Source: Rhizopus sp. PT2906
Lineage: Eukaryota; Mucoromycota; Mucoromycetes; Mucorales; Rhizopodaceae
Assembly: GCA_025529335.1 (NCBI GenBank)
Contig: JAMYHX010000192.1
Span: 1 to 64,000, forward strand
Direction of reading: 5' to 3'
Length of the DNA stretch: 64,000 bases
The position numbers were made by a program, and so were the translations under genes. Below the pieces are notes generated by a model. It was not told the origin of the DNA. It saw only the letters and a program-made list of their open reading frames with translations, and ran no database searches. Positions 46,346-58,079 of the stretch are shown piece after piece (position 1 is the first letter of the stretch; the number at the start of each line of letters is the position of its first letter).

Positions 46346-48010
46346 TTAATGTCCATAATGATATACTTTTATGATGCCATCTGCTCCTCCACTTATCATC
46401 CATGGGTAGCTTCGATGGAAATTTACACCTAATACACCCTCATTTCCTTTTCGCCGATGAGCAGAGAATTCTTGTACGTTTGTAAAACTATCCAAGTTCC
46501 AAATTCGTATCGCTGAATCATGGCCTATCATAAAGGTATCTTTAGAGAAGCTGATAATAATGGTAATTGGGTATATTACCTCCTGATACTAAGGTATCAT
46601 TTGTAGGATCAATGTCAAGACTAGTTACTGCATCCAAGTGACCAGACAATGTATTTATGCATTCACCTAAAGCAATATAAGATTTCTCATGACCATTCTA
46701 ATGCTGTGATGCATACCTGTTCTCGTATCGAACACTTTGATATGTCGGTCTTCATGCCCAGAAATAAGTAATGGCATAGTAGCATGTGTTACGATACGGT
46801 TAACCTGTGTGGCTCGTGTGTTATCTATTTCATAAAAAACTGTTACAACAAACATTGGTTTAGCATACATGCGTCATCCTACCGTAAGTTTCATCACTCT
46901 TCTTTAGAGATACGGCCACTTGACCCTTTTCAATATCATACACATTTATTTTTGCATTTGCAAATGAAATAGCAAGCTTGCCTATATCATGCTGGCAGAA
47001 ATCAAGTGAAGTAGGTGCCACTAGTATCCAGTTAGCAAATAATAGACAAGCTGATCATGCTATACCTTTATCCCTTTGCGTTTCACCTGATGATAATATA
47101 CCGTCGATCGTCCAAGTGCTCTTTAACAAACTGCCTGAACTCTGTGTATCCCATATTTTCACTGTCCTATCCGCTGATGCAGAGGCTAACAGGTCACCAT
47201 GTGGTGATAATTTAAGATCCCAGATGGCATCCGTATGACCAACATAGGTTGCAAGACTAAGTGAAGGATCTACAAATGGTTAACTCTGTGAGAAAACAAG
47301 ATGACAAGACTTACCAACTGGTGAGAATGGACCCCACTCTTCTGATGGCAATTTCCAAACACGAATGGTCGAGTCTAAAGAAGCAGAAAACACTCTATTT
47401 TGTAGGCTAGATATAGCAAGTGATGTCACAATGTTGGTATGTCCTCTAAAGGTAATGCTTGGATCTGCTTCTTCAAAGGATCCTCTAATAAAAGCTAAGT
47501 TTTTCTCTCTCTCTTCTTTGATATATTATACTAAACTCACTTTTTACCAGCATTGCCATCTTTTCCAGTTACTTTCTTCAGGTTCCATATCTTCACTGTA
47601 CCATCATCTGATCCTGAAGCAGCAATCATTTCTTTAGGATGGAAATAAACTGCTCTAACTGAATCAAGATGTCTGTACTGAAATCAATAGCTATATCATC
47701 AATAAAATTAGGGGCATGCTTACCCTTTAATCGTCACACGCGTCTTCCATATCTTTTGTTGATTTTGTGGATGATCATCCATAGCTTCTCTAAGCTGATT
47801 TAAAGTTATGCTTATGTGTGGCTATGGTATATAATGAAATTACCTGATAAGAATCTAGATCGTCTCCTAATAGACTATCTTTGCTGCTTGATGTCCCTTT
47901 GCTGGCATTTTTCATCAACTTCATAACCTTATCTTCGGATACATTAAACTTTTCTTGGATTTCAGCGGACTACATTTTTACTTGTATCAGCATATCTCCT
48001 AACTCTTTTC

Positions 48011-48041
<31 letters not shown>

Positions 48042-48955
48042 ATCTCTTTGTTATTATCCGGTGACCTGCTCATATTGTTCATCATTGCCACCTCATCCAC
48101 ATTAGCTGGTACTTCCAGTTCTTCCAACTCTTCCTTGGGTGGACTTGGTACTTCTTTAGGACTTGGCGATACTGAACTTTGCTGAACTGCTTGCCTTCGT
48201 GCCTTTTGAGTACGTTGATTTGACTGTCCTTTTGGTAAAGGTGAATCTGTTCTAACAAACTTTGTTTGATCTATTGTAGAAGCTAATACATTTGTAAGAG
48301 GAAGCTTTGTTGGAATAGTAGTCAAATAGTTGATTTCTTCAAGACAGCTGTTTATAAAAGAAGGGAGGATAAGCAAAAAAAAAGAAAGGAGTTGATATTT
48401 ATACTGAGAAAATTACTTACGATTTTAACAGTTGTTTACTCTTTTCCCTTAGTTTGATATTGGTATCATTATCATCTTTACTGCTTTCTTCTAAAGAACT
48501 TGCAGGAGTGCTAGAACATTATGTATTCAATATCATTATCGCTAGGTTAATAAATGTAAGCATGTACTTGCGTATCATAGGAACGGTGGTTGCTCTGGTA
48601 TCTGTATTCTCCTCTTTATCAGAGTATCTCTTTCTAATAGTTACTTTAGTAAAGGTGATACATATGGTTTATTATAACAAAACCTTTCTTGTCTTAAAGC
48701 ATATTCAAGCATCTTGACTCTCTTCATCAGAATCAACCTAGAGTTTTCAACTCCTTTTCTTTCACCTTCCAACAAGGCAATTCTGGCCTAAACTACAACT
48801 TGAGTGTACGAGTTTTGATGATGTGATGAAGTTACTTTTAATTCAGCTCTTTCAATAGTCCACTCATTTCTTTCACGTTCAAATCTTCGCCATTCTGCTT
48901 GTAAAAAGTGCAGCACACCAGGTAAAGTGTACTCTAAAGCCGCTTGTTCAGACAT
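46346..48955 (-). CDS. striatin (STRIPAK complex scaffold, Pro11/Far8 type)
   Basis: Striatin is the regulatory scaffold of the STRIPAK phosphatase/kinase complex, controlling cell fusion and development in fungi. The start at 48955 gives the family N-terminus: YTLPGVLHFLQAEWRRFE, then RNEWTIERAELK, GERKGVENSRLILMKRVK and MLEYALRQE, a coiled coil overlapping the caveolin-binding-like segment. A Ser/Pro/Glu-rich linker follows (SSVSPSPKEVPSPPKEELEE, about 48060-48250). Six or seven WD repeats fill the C-terminal half: GSDDGTVKIWNLKK, SASLDSTIRVWKLP, ASASADRTVKIWDTQ, GHEDRHIKVFDTRTG, GGHDSAIRIWNLDS and GGADGIIKVYHYGH. An in-frame extension upstream to 49123 is hydrophobic and not family-like. 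About ten introns interrupt the gene. Confidence 0.92.
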
Positions 48956-49319
48956 ACTTGAGAAAAAAGAAAAGAAAACAAAAAATATCGACCAAAAAAA
49001 GGAGAAAGTAAGCAAAACTGCCTTTGAACGTGACGTAACAGTGCCAGTAGTGTCCGTAGGGTGCACCCAAGATATATGCATTGTTTGATCTCTATGAAAA
49101 CTCAGAAACTGAGCCTCAGACAAAGCGCTTTTTAGGACTGAAAATTTTTGAGTGCATAAGATATCATGATTTCATTAACAAGGGCAACATATGAATATAC
49201 GGATCATGTGAACAGAAAAATTATGTTTAAGCCAAACTAAATCGATGTATGATTGGCTTAAAGCATTTCTGTGCCTCAGGAGTCTTTTGCTCTTTACCCT
49301 TCACATTTTGAATGGCTGA

Positions 49320-50520
49320 TGTTCTGTTCACGCGAATATTCTTGACTCAGCGAACATCTCGTAATGTGTGAGATGCCTTTCCGTATCGTCGCACAGATAA
49401 AAAACGGAGGTTTTGTGAGGTGTTTTCATCGAGCTTATCGTGAACAATACCTCTAGCGTCGAATAGAGTGCCTTCAAGAGACCTGATTGCATTTCTGCTA
49501 TTAATTGTGTGGTAGACACTTCATGCGATCTGGTAAAGCGGCCCCAGCAACCGCTATAGGTTTAGAGTACAGTCTCATTATAGGTAGTACAGCAACGTGT
49601 TCTATACTTGGCAAAACTACGCTGGTCTAGGGTTATCGACTCTATTGGGCTCAAGAGTCTACCTCCGCAATGCTAGAACGAGTTTATGTTTTGCGGGGTA
49701 TGATCTAAGCTATGTCGAATAGCTTTGTTGAACTGAGATTTTAGCTTCACAGACGAGCTTTGGATTGGGATATCAGAATGGGTACTAAATTCATGAGGAT
49801 GACAACGTGATAGCTTCTCTCTTAGTAAAACCGTACTGTATTGTTGTAAAACTGCTTTCATAAGTCTACGTAAAAAAAAGGGGGGGTTAAATAATACCAT
49901 TCATTCGTTGATGTAGACGCTGCTGCATATGTGCTTTTCTAACAGAGTGAAAAGTCCGTACTGCCAAATCATCAAGAGATGTAGGCAAGTTATTTCCAAA
50001 GGACTGTATTAGAAAAGGCATGTCATTGATACCCTCGAGTATGCTGTATGCTGGGAAGCAAGTAGCCAAAGAAAGAGTCATCGGGAGGTATTAAGAGCGA
50101 AAGAGGAATTGTACTTGAGGATATATACTCTTTTAACCATAGTTGGGGGATTCGCCATATGTAACATCACCTTGGTAGAGGGACGATCGCGCAAGCCATA
50201 AATCACCTGCATACATTTTGTTCTAGGTGTCCTCAAGCCTTTTCAGCTGAGAATGGGAAAACAAATCTATGGTTAACTCATACTCCATCTGTGGGCGAAC
50301 AATTTGAGCATAGAACATAGAAGACAGAAGTTTTGAGAAGCCAATAGGGTTCAATCGAATCGGCTTGAGAATATTCATGATGACAAGGGCTTTGGTATAG
50401 TTATGGATCACTAACGATTCAGGATCCAGAAAACCTCCAGGTTTGAATGGGACACCTAAATAAGCGATAAGGCTGAGTACATGAAAGAAAAAGCATTTCA
50501 TAACTATTAGATATGCTCGA
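49320..50520 (-). mobile_element. decayed LINE reverse-transcriptase region
   Basis: Minus-strand translation shows successive broken pieces of the region after the reverse-transcriptase palm of a non-LTR retrotransposon. These are IAYLGVPFKPGGFLDPESL, NPIGFSKLLSSMFYAQIVRP and SHSQLKRLEDT near 50220-50500, FPAYSILEGINDMPFLIQ near 50000, and less clear pieces at 49328-49900. The YLGVPF block is typical of LINE elements. Several stops and frameshifts separate them and no intact ORF remains. The 5' part (active-site FADD-like box) was not found in 50520-51050. Confidence 0.62.
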
Positions 50521-51175
50521 AAGTCATCCCTTCCACCAGTAGCAGATGATACAAGAATTATATGACTTCATTTTACGGTAAATATCCAAAGTAGTAGAGC
50601 AGAACCAGATATGGTGTTTGACTCATCTATCGTATCCCGATAGCAGTGTTAATATCGCCCTGATGTAATCAAGCTAGAGTAAATAGAAACCTTATTTAAA
50701 ATATGACTTAATGGCTGAAAATTTTCATTGATGATATACATGTTAAAATAAACCTATTTACAAAAGTCCTGTTGTTATTATTTGTTCAACACATGCCTAA
50801 TTCACAGCTAACCTTTGTGATTTTAGACCGAATACAGACTATTCATCCCAAACGCTAATGACCAAATAAACAGTGCCGTAAAGTATATAACAGTACAAGA
50901 TAATATTGCTTCGACATATACTCAGGATAAGAAAAACCCAAAGCTAATTATGGATTAGGACTTTGATTTCAGGGAATAGTGCACGTACACGTAACCTTCT
51001 ATTGTTTGCGGCATGGAGATTCTCATTTACCCTGTGTTGCACTACCAATAGATGGTACACAAAATTGAACCAATAGGGAGTGTCCGTTTATTTCGCAAGC
51101 TCAAAAAGGCTGGTAGAGCTGTTTTTTTTTTTTTCTGCCATTTCTTTCTTTTGAATAAACTTTTGTATATTTGTC
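50521..51175. other. LINE flank and PHO88 upstream region
   Basis: The left part may continue the LINE relic (no clear motif). The right part, to 51175, is upstream DNA of PHO88, with a T run at 51122-51134. No gene is supported. Confidence 0.4.
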
Positions 51176-51942
51176 ATGGGTTCTCCAAGCATCATTACCA
51201 ATCCCTTGTTCAATGTGGGCTTCTTATTAGTTTCTATGCAACTAGCAAAGAAGGTAGATTGGAACGACCCTGACGTGTTGACTATGGCCCGTATTGGTTA
51301 CTACAGTGCTCAACTTCTTGTCGTTGCCATGGCCTATGGTTTGATTACTTTGATTAGAAAAAAGAATGGTAAGTAACAATATAAAGAGAAAGAATTATGA
51401 AGAGAGAGAGAGATTGGGTCATCATGTCTGGCAGATTATACTACATGCCCAAGACAAATGTGTGTGTGTGTGTGTTGTCAACAAGGAAAAATAGATGCCG
51501 AGATGCTAAATGATATCCGATGTATTTAGATACCACCGTCTTGACTTATACACCCCCAGCTAAACCTGGCTTTGGTGCACCTGCACCTTCCGCTCCTGAA
51601 ACGGTTACTACTACAATTCGCGATTATGATATTGATCAAGTCAAACAATTCATCCAATCCACGCTCACCTCCGTATTGATCATCTCTCTTATGCACTGGC
51701 AATTCAAGTTTACTCAGCCTCTTTTGATGCAATCTATCATGCCCATTAAGAACTTTTTGACTCATAAGGAGGCTTTGATTCATTTATGGGGTGACAAGCC
51801 TGAAGGTAGCCTTGCTAGGCCATTCACTGTTGACAATCCTTTAGGTGGCCTTGCTAGTCTTCTTGGTGTCAGTGACCCTGCCGCTGCTCCTGCTACAAAC
51901 AACACCAGTAGCAATGATGAAAGTCATGCTCATAGAGATTAA
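51176..51942 (+). CDS. PHO88: Pho88/Snd3-type ER membrane protein
   Basis: Pho88 (Snd3) was named for phosphate transport and works in the SND route that targets proteins to the ER membrane. Two exons, 51176-51368 and 51530-51942, join in frame to 201 residues. The N-terminal part has a first hydrophobic span followed by MQLAKKVDWNDPDVLTMARI, then a second span and the basic LIRKKN. The second exon begins DTTVLTYTPPAKPGFG, followed by TTIRDYDIDQVKQFIQS, a third hydrophobic span and QFKFTQPLLMQSIMPIKNFL, IHLWGDKPEGSLARPF. Length and order match the family. It converges on the bZIP gene with about 150 bp between stops. Confidence 0.93.
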
Positions 51943-52096
51943 AGGATTGAAGAATACCAAGGGATAATGCTGGGTTGCTGCAAACTAGAAATTCTTTATT
52001 ACTGTAAAAAAAAAAGATACAAATAAATAAAATGGGTTTACGCTAGAAAAAGCGTAAAAAAAGAAAGCTTATTACAATGTTAAATGAATAAATAAA

Positions 52097-54078
52097 TTAA
52101 AGATTGCCTTGGTCCATTCTAGACATGACGTGTTGTATATCATCTTCCTTTAGCACAGGTCCAATCTCTGAGCATTTTGCAACATCTTTGACAGCCTGAT
52201 AAAGCTGATCTGTTGTGAATTCTTGAAATCGAGCATGTTGTGTGAGCTTGGACCAAATTTCAGGTGCAGTATACAGTCTTGTGTTATCCTTAATCCTTTC
52301 AATTATGTCCTTATCCTTTGATCTTTGTGCTGGCTTTTTTCCTTCTTCATCATTTGGAATAGGATCTGTGACAAATGGTACAGGATAGTTACTGATCGAA
52401 AGATTTAATTTCCCCATTTGATCAAACAATGGCTCGCTCAATAGACGGTCGAATGCATCATTACAGACTTCATCGCATAATCGTTTACAAAAGGCTTGCC
52501 CTTCGACATCGATATGACAACCTAACATGTCGAGTTCAAGCTGACGGATGTTTCTACGCTGTGTGTTGGATGTGGACGTTGATTTATCATCACTAAATAT
52601 ACTATCATCGTCCGCTGCTCCAGCATAGTTGGGTGTAAATGCTATGCCTGTACTAGATGAGCTCTGACTACCGACACTAATGACGCTATTTGCCTTTTTG
52701 GCAATAGGTGAAGGTGATAGCTCAGTCCTTCTCGATGTCTCATGTTTAGCTGAAGGCGGAAGGTTGTCGGGTGGGTATAATTGAACAGGTTCGATCACTT
52801 CTATCTTGTTTACCTGTTTTGGTCCGTTGCTTGGGCGTAAAGAGGCTGGTGTGCTGATTGAGAAAGTGTACTCGAGTGGTTGGTTGTTTAGAGGAGGCGA
52901 TGAGAGCTTTTGTCTTGTTGATTTCTTTGGAGAGTGTGACTTCGTCTGGGAAGTTGGTGCTGGTTGAGGTGAGATGCTTTGTCCTGTGTTTGCTATAACA
53001 GGAGACAGTGGATACTGATGAAGTGGCGCAGAGGCGAGTAGCATGGCGTTATTCACAATTGGAGAGGATGCTAAAGGAGAATCCGAAGATAAATAAGCTG
53101 GTAAGAGAAAAGGTGTGTGTGGTGCAGATACGACAGAGCTTGGTAGTAATGGGGCAATGCTCGGGTAAGGCTGGGTACTGCTGCTTGTGCTGTGATGGCG
53201 TTGATGGTGTTGTTGAAAGGAAGCTGGGGACGATGGTGAGAGCCCAATAGAGTGTGGGATAGCTGATAGAGGTGAAGAATAGGGAATTTGGGTACCCTTG
53301 AGTGCGTGATTTTCGGCTTCTAATTTATAAATGACTGATCTTAATTGATGATTCTCTCTTATCAGCTGAGCAGTAGCAACCAAGTGTGTATCTTGAACCT
53401 GTTTCAGCTTTGCTTCAAGTTCTTTTACATAACGCTCTTTTCTTTCCCTGAATGCTCTTTGAGCAGCTCTGTTCTGAGCTTTCCTTTTTATCTTTGGATC
53501 TTGTTCTGACTAATAATAATAAAAAAGTGTTATCAATTCTGCAATGATAGATCTTGGATTTATCATTATTTACATCAGATAACTCTTCATCAGGCATTGG
53601 CTTTCTTCCAGGTCTCTTGTTTACTGATGAATCACTCTCTAAGGTGAACTATATTAGCTATGTATGATCTTGATGATCTTTGATTTACCTTGACTATAGT
53701 CTTCCTCCTCGTCGTTTAGGCTGCTTACAATAAACTCTTCTTTTTGCAGAGTGACATAGGTCTCACCATCGTTGTCCTCTGAGAAGAATTGATCAATATA
53801 CAAATGTCTCCAGACAGTATATACTTACTCGCTGCTTTCACAATGTTTCCTTCCAGTTCCTTCTTTTCAGCAACAGTGAATGATTCATCCCATTTCCTTT
53901 TTTCCTGACTAAGTGAATCTTTTCTTGATATACTAGTTTTTTCAGAAGGCGTTAATTGAGCAGAGTCAGAAGGCAGAGGCTCAATTGGATCATCCATTGG
54001 CTTGGATGGTGATGATGTCCTATGTGGTGTACCTGATTCAATGGCTTCTGTTGTATGCTTGTTGTTGTCCATTTTCAT
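52097..54078 (-). CDS. AP-1-like bZIP transcription factor (Yap1/Pap1 family)
   Basis: Pap1/Yap1-type factors activate oxidative-stress and detoxification genes. Four exons join in frame from ATG 54078 to the stop at 52097. The basic region KAQNRAAQRAFRERKERYVK has the fungal AP-1 signature (NxxAQxxFR), followed by a leucine zipper (LEAKLKQVQDTHLVATAQL, IRENHQLRSVIYKLEAENHA). A long Ser/Pro-rich middle region follows. The C-terminal region has the PAP1 layout: a Cys-bearing segment CHIDVEGQAFCKRLCDEVC and, near the end, AKCSEIGPVLKEDDI, matching the redox-sensing c-CRD (CSE motif) with its nuclear-export character. A hydrophobic open extension upstream to 54156 is treated as leader. Confidence 0.92.
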
Positions 54079-55420
54079 GACGTTAGTAAATTTTGTGCAA
54101 CAAAAGGAGTAAATGTTAAAAAGAACAAAACAAGTGATAAGGAAAAGAGAAAACAATAAGAGAAGAGAAGAAGACTAGTGAATTTTAATCAAGTATACCG
54201 CTTGGGGGTCGGGATAGCATTCAAAGACCGTCATGTGTAGTACTTTTTCCACATCAAACATTTGCATATAGAACAAGAGGGGGTGAACATAGCTGGTCTG
54301 AGGTTAGCGAAATCTAGTTTGGCGATAAAACAATTGCTTTAAAATAGGTTAAAGTAAGGTTTGGATACGAAAACGAGCAAAGAATGAATGCTAAGACCTT
54401 TATTAATAAGGTAGGTAAACTCAAAGCTGTCAAATTTATGGCCTACATGCAACTTGGTTAAAGCAGCATACCCTTTCTCTATACTCACAAAAAGATTAGC
54501 TCAAAGATACTTGATAAGCTTCGATTCGGATATTGAATTATTTGTCATAAATTGGGTATTCTTCTCCCTTGTGGTCTTGCCATATTTGATCATGGGATTT
54601 TTTTAAGAAACTTCAGTTACACTTTCCATTGCGTACAGTGACGTAGAGGTCACAACCAACAAAATAGGAATTGAAGACAGTAAAAGAAGAAGAAGAGAAA
54701 AAGAAAAAGAGGCGGAGAAAAGAGTATTATAAAATTTAACACTGAGTGCTTTGTCCCTTTTTCTATCAGTGCTGCGAATATTTTCTGAATAAAGTATAGG
54801 AATGCGGTTTAGACAAATGGTTCTTTGAAATTATATTCTCAAAGAGGTTTATTAAGGATTTCATAGGCAGCATCGATAATTCTCGCTTGAGAATATTTCT
54901 GAATCTTGCTTAGTTTTGCCCATCGCTTGACTTTAGGAATTGACAGGGTTAAGCTCAGGTAAATAATGAAAAAGATACACAAATATGTTTCTTCCTTTGA
55001 TCTCTTCTTTTGCACTAATCCATGATATGCAATGCACTCTCATGTTGTTGTGCTTAAATCATACTATTCAAAGCTTCGCTAAGAGATGTCCGGTAATGAC
55101 GAATGGTCATCTTTTTGACTTTTTTCTGTCTTGAAGCTTCATTTGATGCAAATGATTGACACGTTATCTTTATGTTCTTCTGATTTCTTCATGCAGGTCA
55201 TCTATTTCTCTTTATGTAAAGCAATTGCAACTCTTATAAAAAGTAATACTATCACCATGTACAATTTTACCAATGTGCGTACTTGCTCTATTAAATGAGC
55301 ATTATATCTGTATGAATAATATGCTGGTCTGCATAACAGCCTTTTCTTTAGCTGAACGTGACTGTAACACAGAATGATAAATGTACCGGAGAGACTTTCA
55401 CATCTTGTCTTTATAAATTA
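54079..55420. other. intergenic, divergent promoters, no gene seen
   Basis: Region between the bZIP gene (-) and the voltage-sensor-like gene (+). A-rich stretch at 54680-54725. A possible extra upstream exon of the right gene (ATG at 55257, GTGCGT donor, acceptor CTTTAG at ~55352) would add about 30 residues, but it is not needed and not preferred. Confidence 0.4.
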
Positions 55421-56334
55421 ATGCCTAGAGAAGAAGACGATCAAACACACTTGTTTGCTGCAGCTGACGACCAGCAAACTAGGTAAAGACGACCTTTATC
55501 TCTTTTTTCTTGATGAGTATTTAATGAACTATAGTGGATTACTGTCCATGACCTCAAGGACTCAGCATAGATTAACAAAGTCAGAGATTGTCAAGGGGAT
55601 GGCAAACAGATTTATGTATTCCAAGTTTTATATCGGTTTATATCTCATACTCGCTTTCTTGAGCTTTGTTTCTATTATTATGGTAAGAAACAGCCTTAAC
55701 AAGTGAATCTAGTGCTCATTATGTACTTTTAGTCATTGACAGAGACTTGGTATTTAAAAAAATAGAGACAGTGTCTTACTTCTTACTGACTGACCTAGTC
55801 CTTCACATTTATTTATTATCTTTGAAGCTATAATTAACCTTGCCATGATTGTAGAAGTATCAACTAGGCTCTTAGCTTTAGGCAGGGTAAGTTTTATTAG
55901 TAGATAGCATAAAGATATTGACGATAGGCCATTAGAATTACTGGAAATCAGTATGGAATGTAGTGGACATTATCTTGGTGATGTTATGTGTAGTAACCCT
56001 TATCGTGCTAACAACGGGATGCTCCATTGGAGAGAGAAATGAAGCTATATTTGACACCATCTTACTTGTTATACGTAATGGATTTCAGTTGTTTAGACTG
56101 TTTATGATGCTCAGAAGGTACAAAAGAAACAAGAGTATGATATGAATACTAAGTTGTTATAGAAACCAATATTCTATCCGTGCAAGATCTACGCGAATTG
56201 ATTTCGATGACATTTTGGATAGCGCAGAGGACCCTTCGAGTGATTTCAATATCGAAGATCGAGACAGAAATTTACAAGAAAGCTTCCTAGATGATGATGA
56301 CGGTGATTCAGACCTTGAGAGAAGCAGGCTGTAA
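55421..56334 (+). CDS. voltage-sensor-like four-helix membrane protein without a pore
   Basis: Six exons join exactly in frame to 222 residues: 55421-55482, 55535-55682, 55733-55749 (17 nt), 55799-55886, 55936-56117 and 56163-56334. Four hydrophobic segments resemble S1-S4 of ion-channel voltage-sensor domains. Landmarks are MYSKFYIGLYLILAFLSFVS (S1), INLAMIVEVSTRLLALGRNY (S2, with an acidic residue and Arg), WNVVDIILVMLCVVTLIVL (S3, Asp) and a last segment VIRNGFQLFRLFMMLRR with regularly spaced Arg (S4-like). No pore helices follow; the tail is acidic (LDDDDGDSDLERS). Related fungal proteins are uncharacterised. The start MPREEDD is preferred for a cytosolic N-terminus. It converges on ZUO1. 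Confidence 0.83.
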
Positions 56335-56448
56335 TAATAGCCACGATGTACATATATGCATAAATGTTTACCCTTACACTAATAATGCTTAATTTGGCAT
56401 GTTTTATTTGATACAAAATAATAACTTGATTTATTATATTTTTAAAAT

Positions 56449-57729
56449 TTAAAGTGCAGCATTGAAGACTTCAGGGAAGTTCTTGTCTTGGACAGCCTTT
56501 TCAAATGACTTGCGGAGAGCTTCGAGGGCTTCAACACTCTTGTTCTTGGCAAGAATGTCATCAAGCTTGAACAATTGAGAGTCGATTTGATCAGGTGTGG
56601 CAGGAGCATCAGCAGGCATAGCATAGTTGTTTTCCTTCATGAGGGCCTTGATAGTCTTCTTTTCCTTCTTGATGGCACGCTTGACCATTTCCTTGTCCTT
56701 CTTGGCAGCTTCAGCAGCGGCCTTAGCCTCAGCTTCAGCTTTCTCCTTTGCGATTCTTTCTTCTTCAGCCTTTCTGGCAGCTTCTTCAGCAGCGGCCTTT
56801 TCAGCAGCAGCCTTAGCATCCTTCTTGGCATTTCTTCTCTTCTTTTCTTCAGCCTTGAATATGGCAATACGAGGATCCATACTTAAACAGGTATCCACAA
56901 GCTTACGAAGACGTGCATTATCTTCCTTCTTGAGTTGAGCACGTTGAGCACGGTTCTTCTTTTCTTGATAACGCTTATCATCACGGTTATCAGATCCTTC
57001 AGCACCTTCCTTATCAAGCCATTCAAAAGTTCTCCAAGAATCAAAGTTGTACCAGAAATCGTAAAAGCTTTCGACTTCTTCCTTGGTAGACTTTTCGTCA
57101 CCAAGGGTAGGAACAGGTTGCTTGTTGGAGAAACGGGCTTCACGTTCAAACACAGGGCGCCAGAGTTCATAAAAGTCTCCCTTGCTCTTGGCATTAGGCA
57201 CATCAGCTTCTATATCAGCCATACCAAAGTCAACAGAGTCATATTGACGACGGGTAACAGGGTTCATCAAGGTATCATAAGCCTTGGCAATACACTTGAA
57301 GAAGGCATCATCGTTCTTGTCAGCCTTCTTATCAGGATGGTGTAAGAGAACCATACGACGGTGAGCTTTCTTGATTTGTTCTTCAGTGGCCTTGTAACGG
57401 AGCTTGGTTAAACCGAGAACAGCATAGTTATCTTGTGTCTTCCATTGAGTAGGGTCGGTATTGACGCTGTTGATATCAACATCTTCATATTCGAAATCAA
57501 CAGTTTCTTCTTCAACAACTTGGTTGGCTTTTTCTTCAGCTTGATGACGTTCATCTTCAGAGAAAGTACGGTTGTGAGTCTTTCTGCGAGCATGAGCAAG
57601 GAAATGACGACCGACTGGTTCAAGAAGACGGTCAGTGGTGGCGCTCAAAGAGGCATGAGTAACAAAGGGTTGGTCAGCCTTGTAAGAAGCAGGAGGAGGA
57701 GGAAGCAAGAAGTCGAGGGTCAATGACAT
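56449..57729 (-). CDS. ZUO1: zuotin, ribosome-associated J-protein
   Basis: Zuotin forms the ribosome-associated complex (RAC) with an Hsp70 (Ssz1) and stimulates Ssb on nascent chains. A single exon gives 426 residues. The J domain lies at about residues 100-170: DNYAVLGLTKLRYKATEEQI, then the catalytic HPD in LHHPDKKADKND. The zuotin homology domain follows (DFYELWRPVFEREARFS; SFYDFWYNFDSWRTFEWLD). Next is a long Ala/Lys/Glu-rich charged helix (AAEKAAAEEAARKAEEERI) that contacts the ribosome. The C-terminus carries a short helical bundle (SQLFKLDDILAKNKSVEA). No SANT domains are present, as in yeast. Strong codon bias creates long antisense open frames, consistent with high expression. An upstream Met extension to 57789 is not used. 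Confidence 0.96.
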   Translation of the reverse strand: MSLTLDFLLPPPPASYKADQPFVTHASLSATTDRLLEPVGRHFLAHARRKTHNRTFSEDERHQAEEKANQVVEEETVDFEYEDVDINSVNTDPTQWKTQDNYAVLGLTKLRYKATEEQIKKAHRRMVLLHHPDKKADKNDDAFFKCIAKAYDTLMNPVTRRQYDSVDFGMADIEADVPNAKSKGDFYELWRPVFEREARFSNKQPVPTLGDEKSTKEEVESFYDFWYNFDSWRTFEWLDKEGAEGSDNRDDKRYQEKKNRAQRAQLKKEDNARLRKLVDTCLSMDPRIAIFKAEEKKRRNAKKDAKAAAEKAAAEEAARKAEEERIAKEKAEAEAKAAAEAAKKDKEMVKRAIKKEKKTIKALMKENNYAMPADAPATPDQIDSQLFKLDDILAKNKSVEALEALRKSFEKAVQDKNFPEVFNAAL

Positions 57730-58079
57730 TTCGAAAATAAGCGAAAAATAAAGAAAGAAATCAAAGCAAACTTTTAAGTAACAAGCCACCGATGGCGTTC
57801 GGCTATTAAAAAGTGCCTGACCATTAAACCTGTCAATGCGAATAATAATGGCTCATGTGTAACTGCATTTCATCCTCTTTCTTTTTTTTTCCCTTGATTC
57901 AACCGTGCATTGTGTGAGCGTAGAAAAAAAAAGAATTTGGCATGTCTTTATTTAGAGGAAAGGTAGATTTTATATTTGGCTCATGTCTGAGTTTAGAAAC
58001 GTTTCTTTATCGCACGGACCTCATTGATGATGGTAGAGAAAGAAGATGTGTATAAAATAGATCTATGGTTATTCTATAG
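57730..58079. other. ZUO1 upstream region
   Basis: Promoter side of ZUO1. T- and A-rich runs lie near 57875-57890 and 57925-57935. No gene is seen. Confidence 0.45.

Noticed and set aside
48956..49123. N-terminal extension of striatin
   Set aside because: Hydrophobic Phe-rich stretch from a T-rich leader; the family N-terminus begins at 48955.
54079..54156. N-terminal extension of the bZIP factor
   Set aside because: Hydrophobic leader-derived residues do not suit a nuclear factor; ATG 54078 is adequate.
56575..57345. Long open frames antisense to ZUO1
   Set aside because: They are shadows of the strongly codon-biased zuotin gene: Leu/Ser/Phe-rich composition, no domain.
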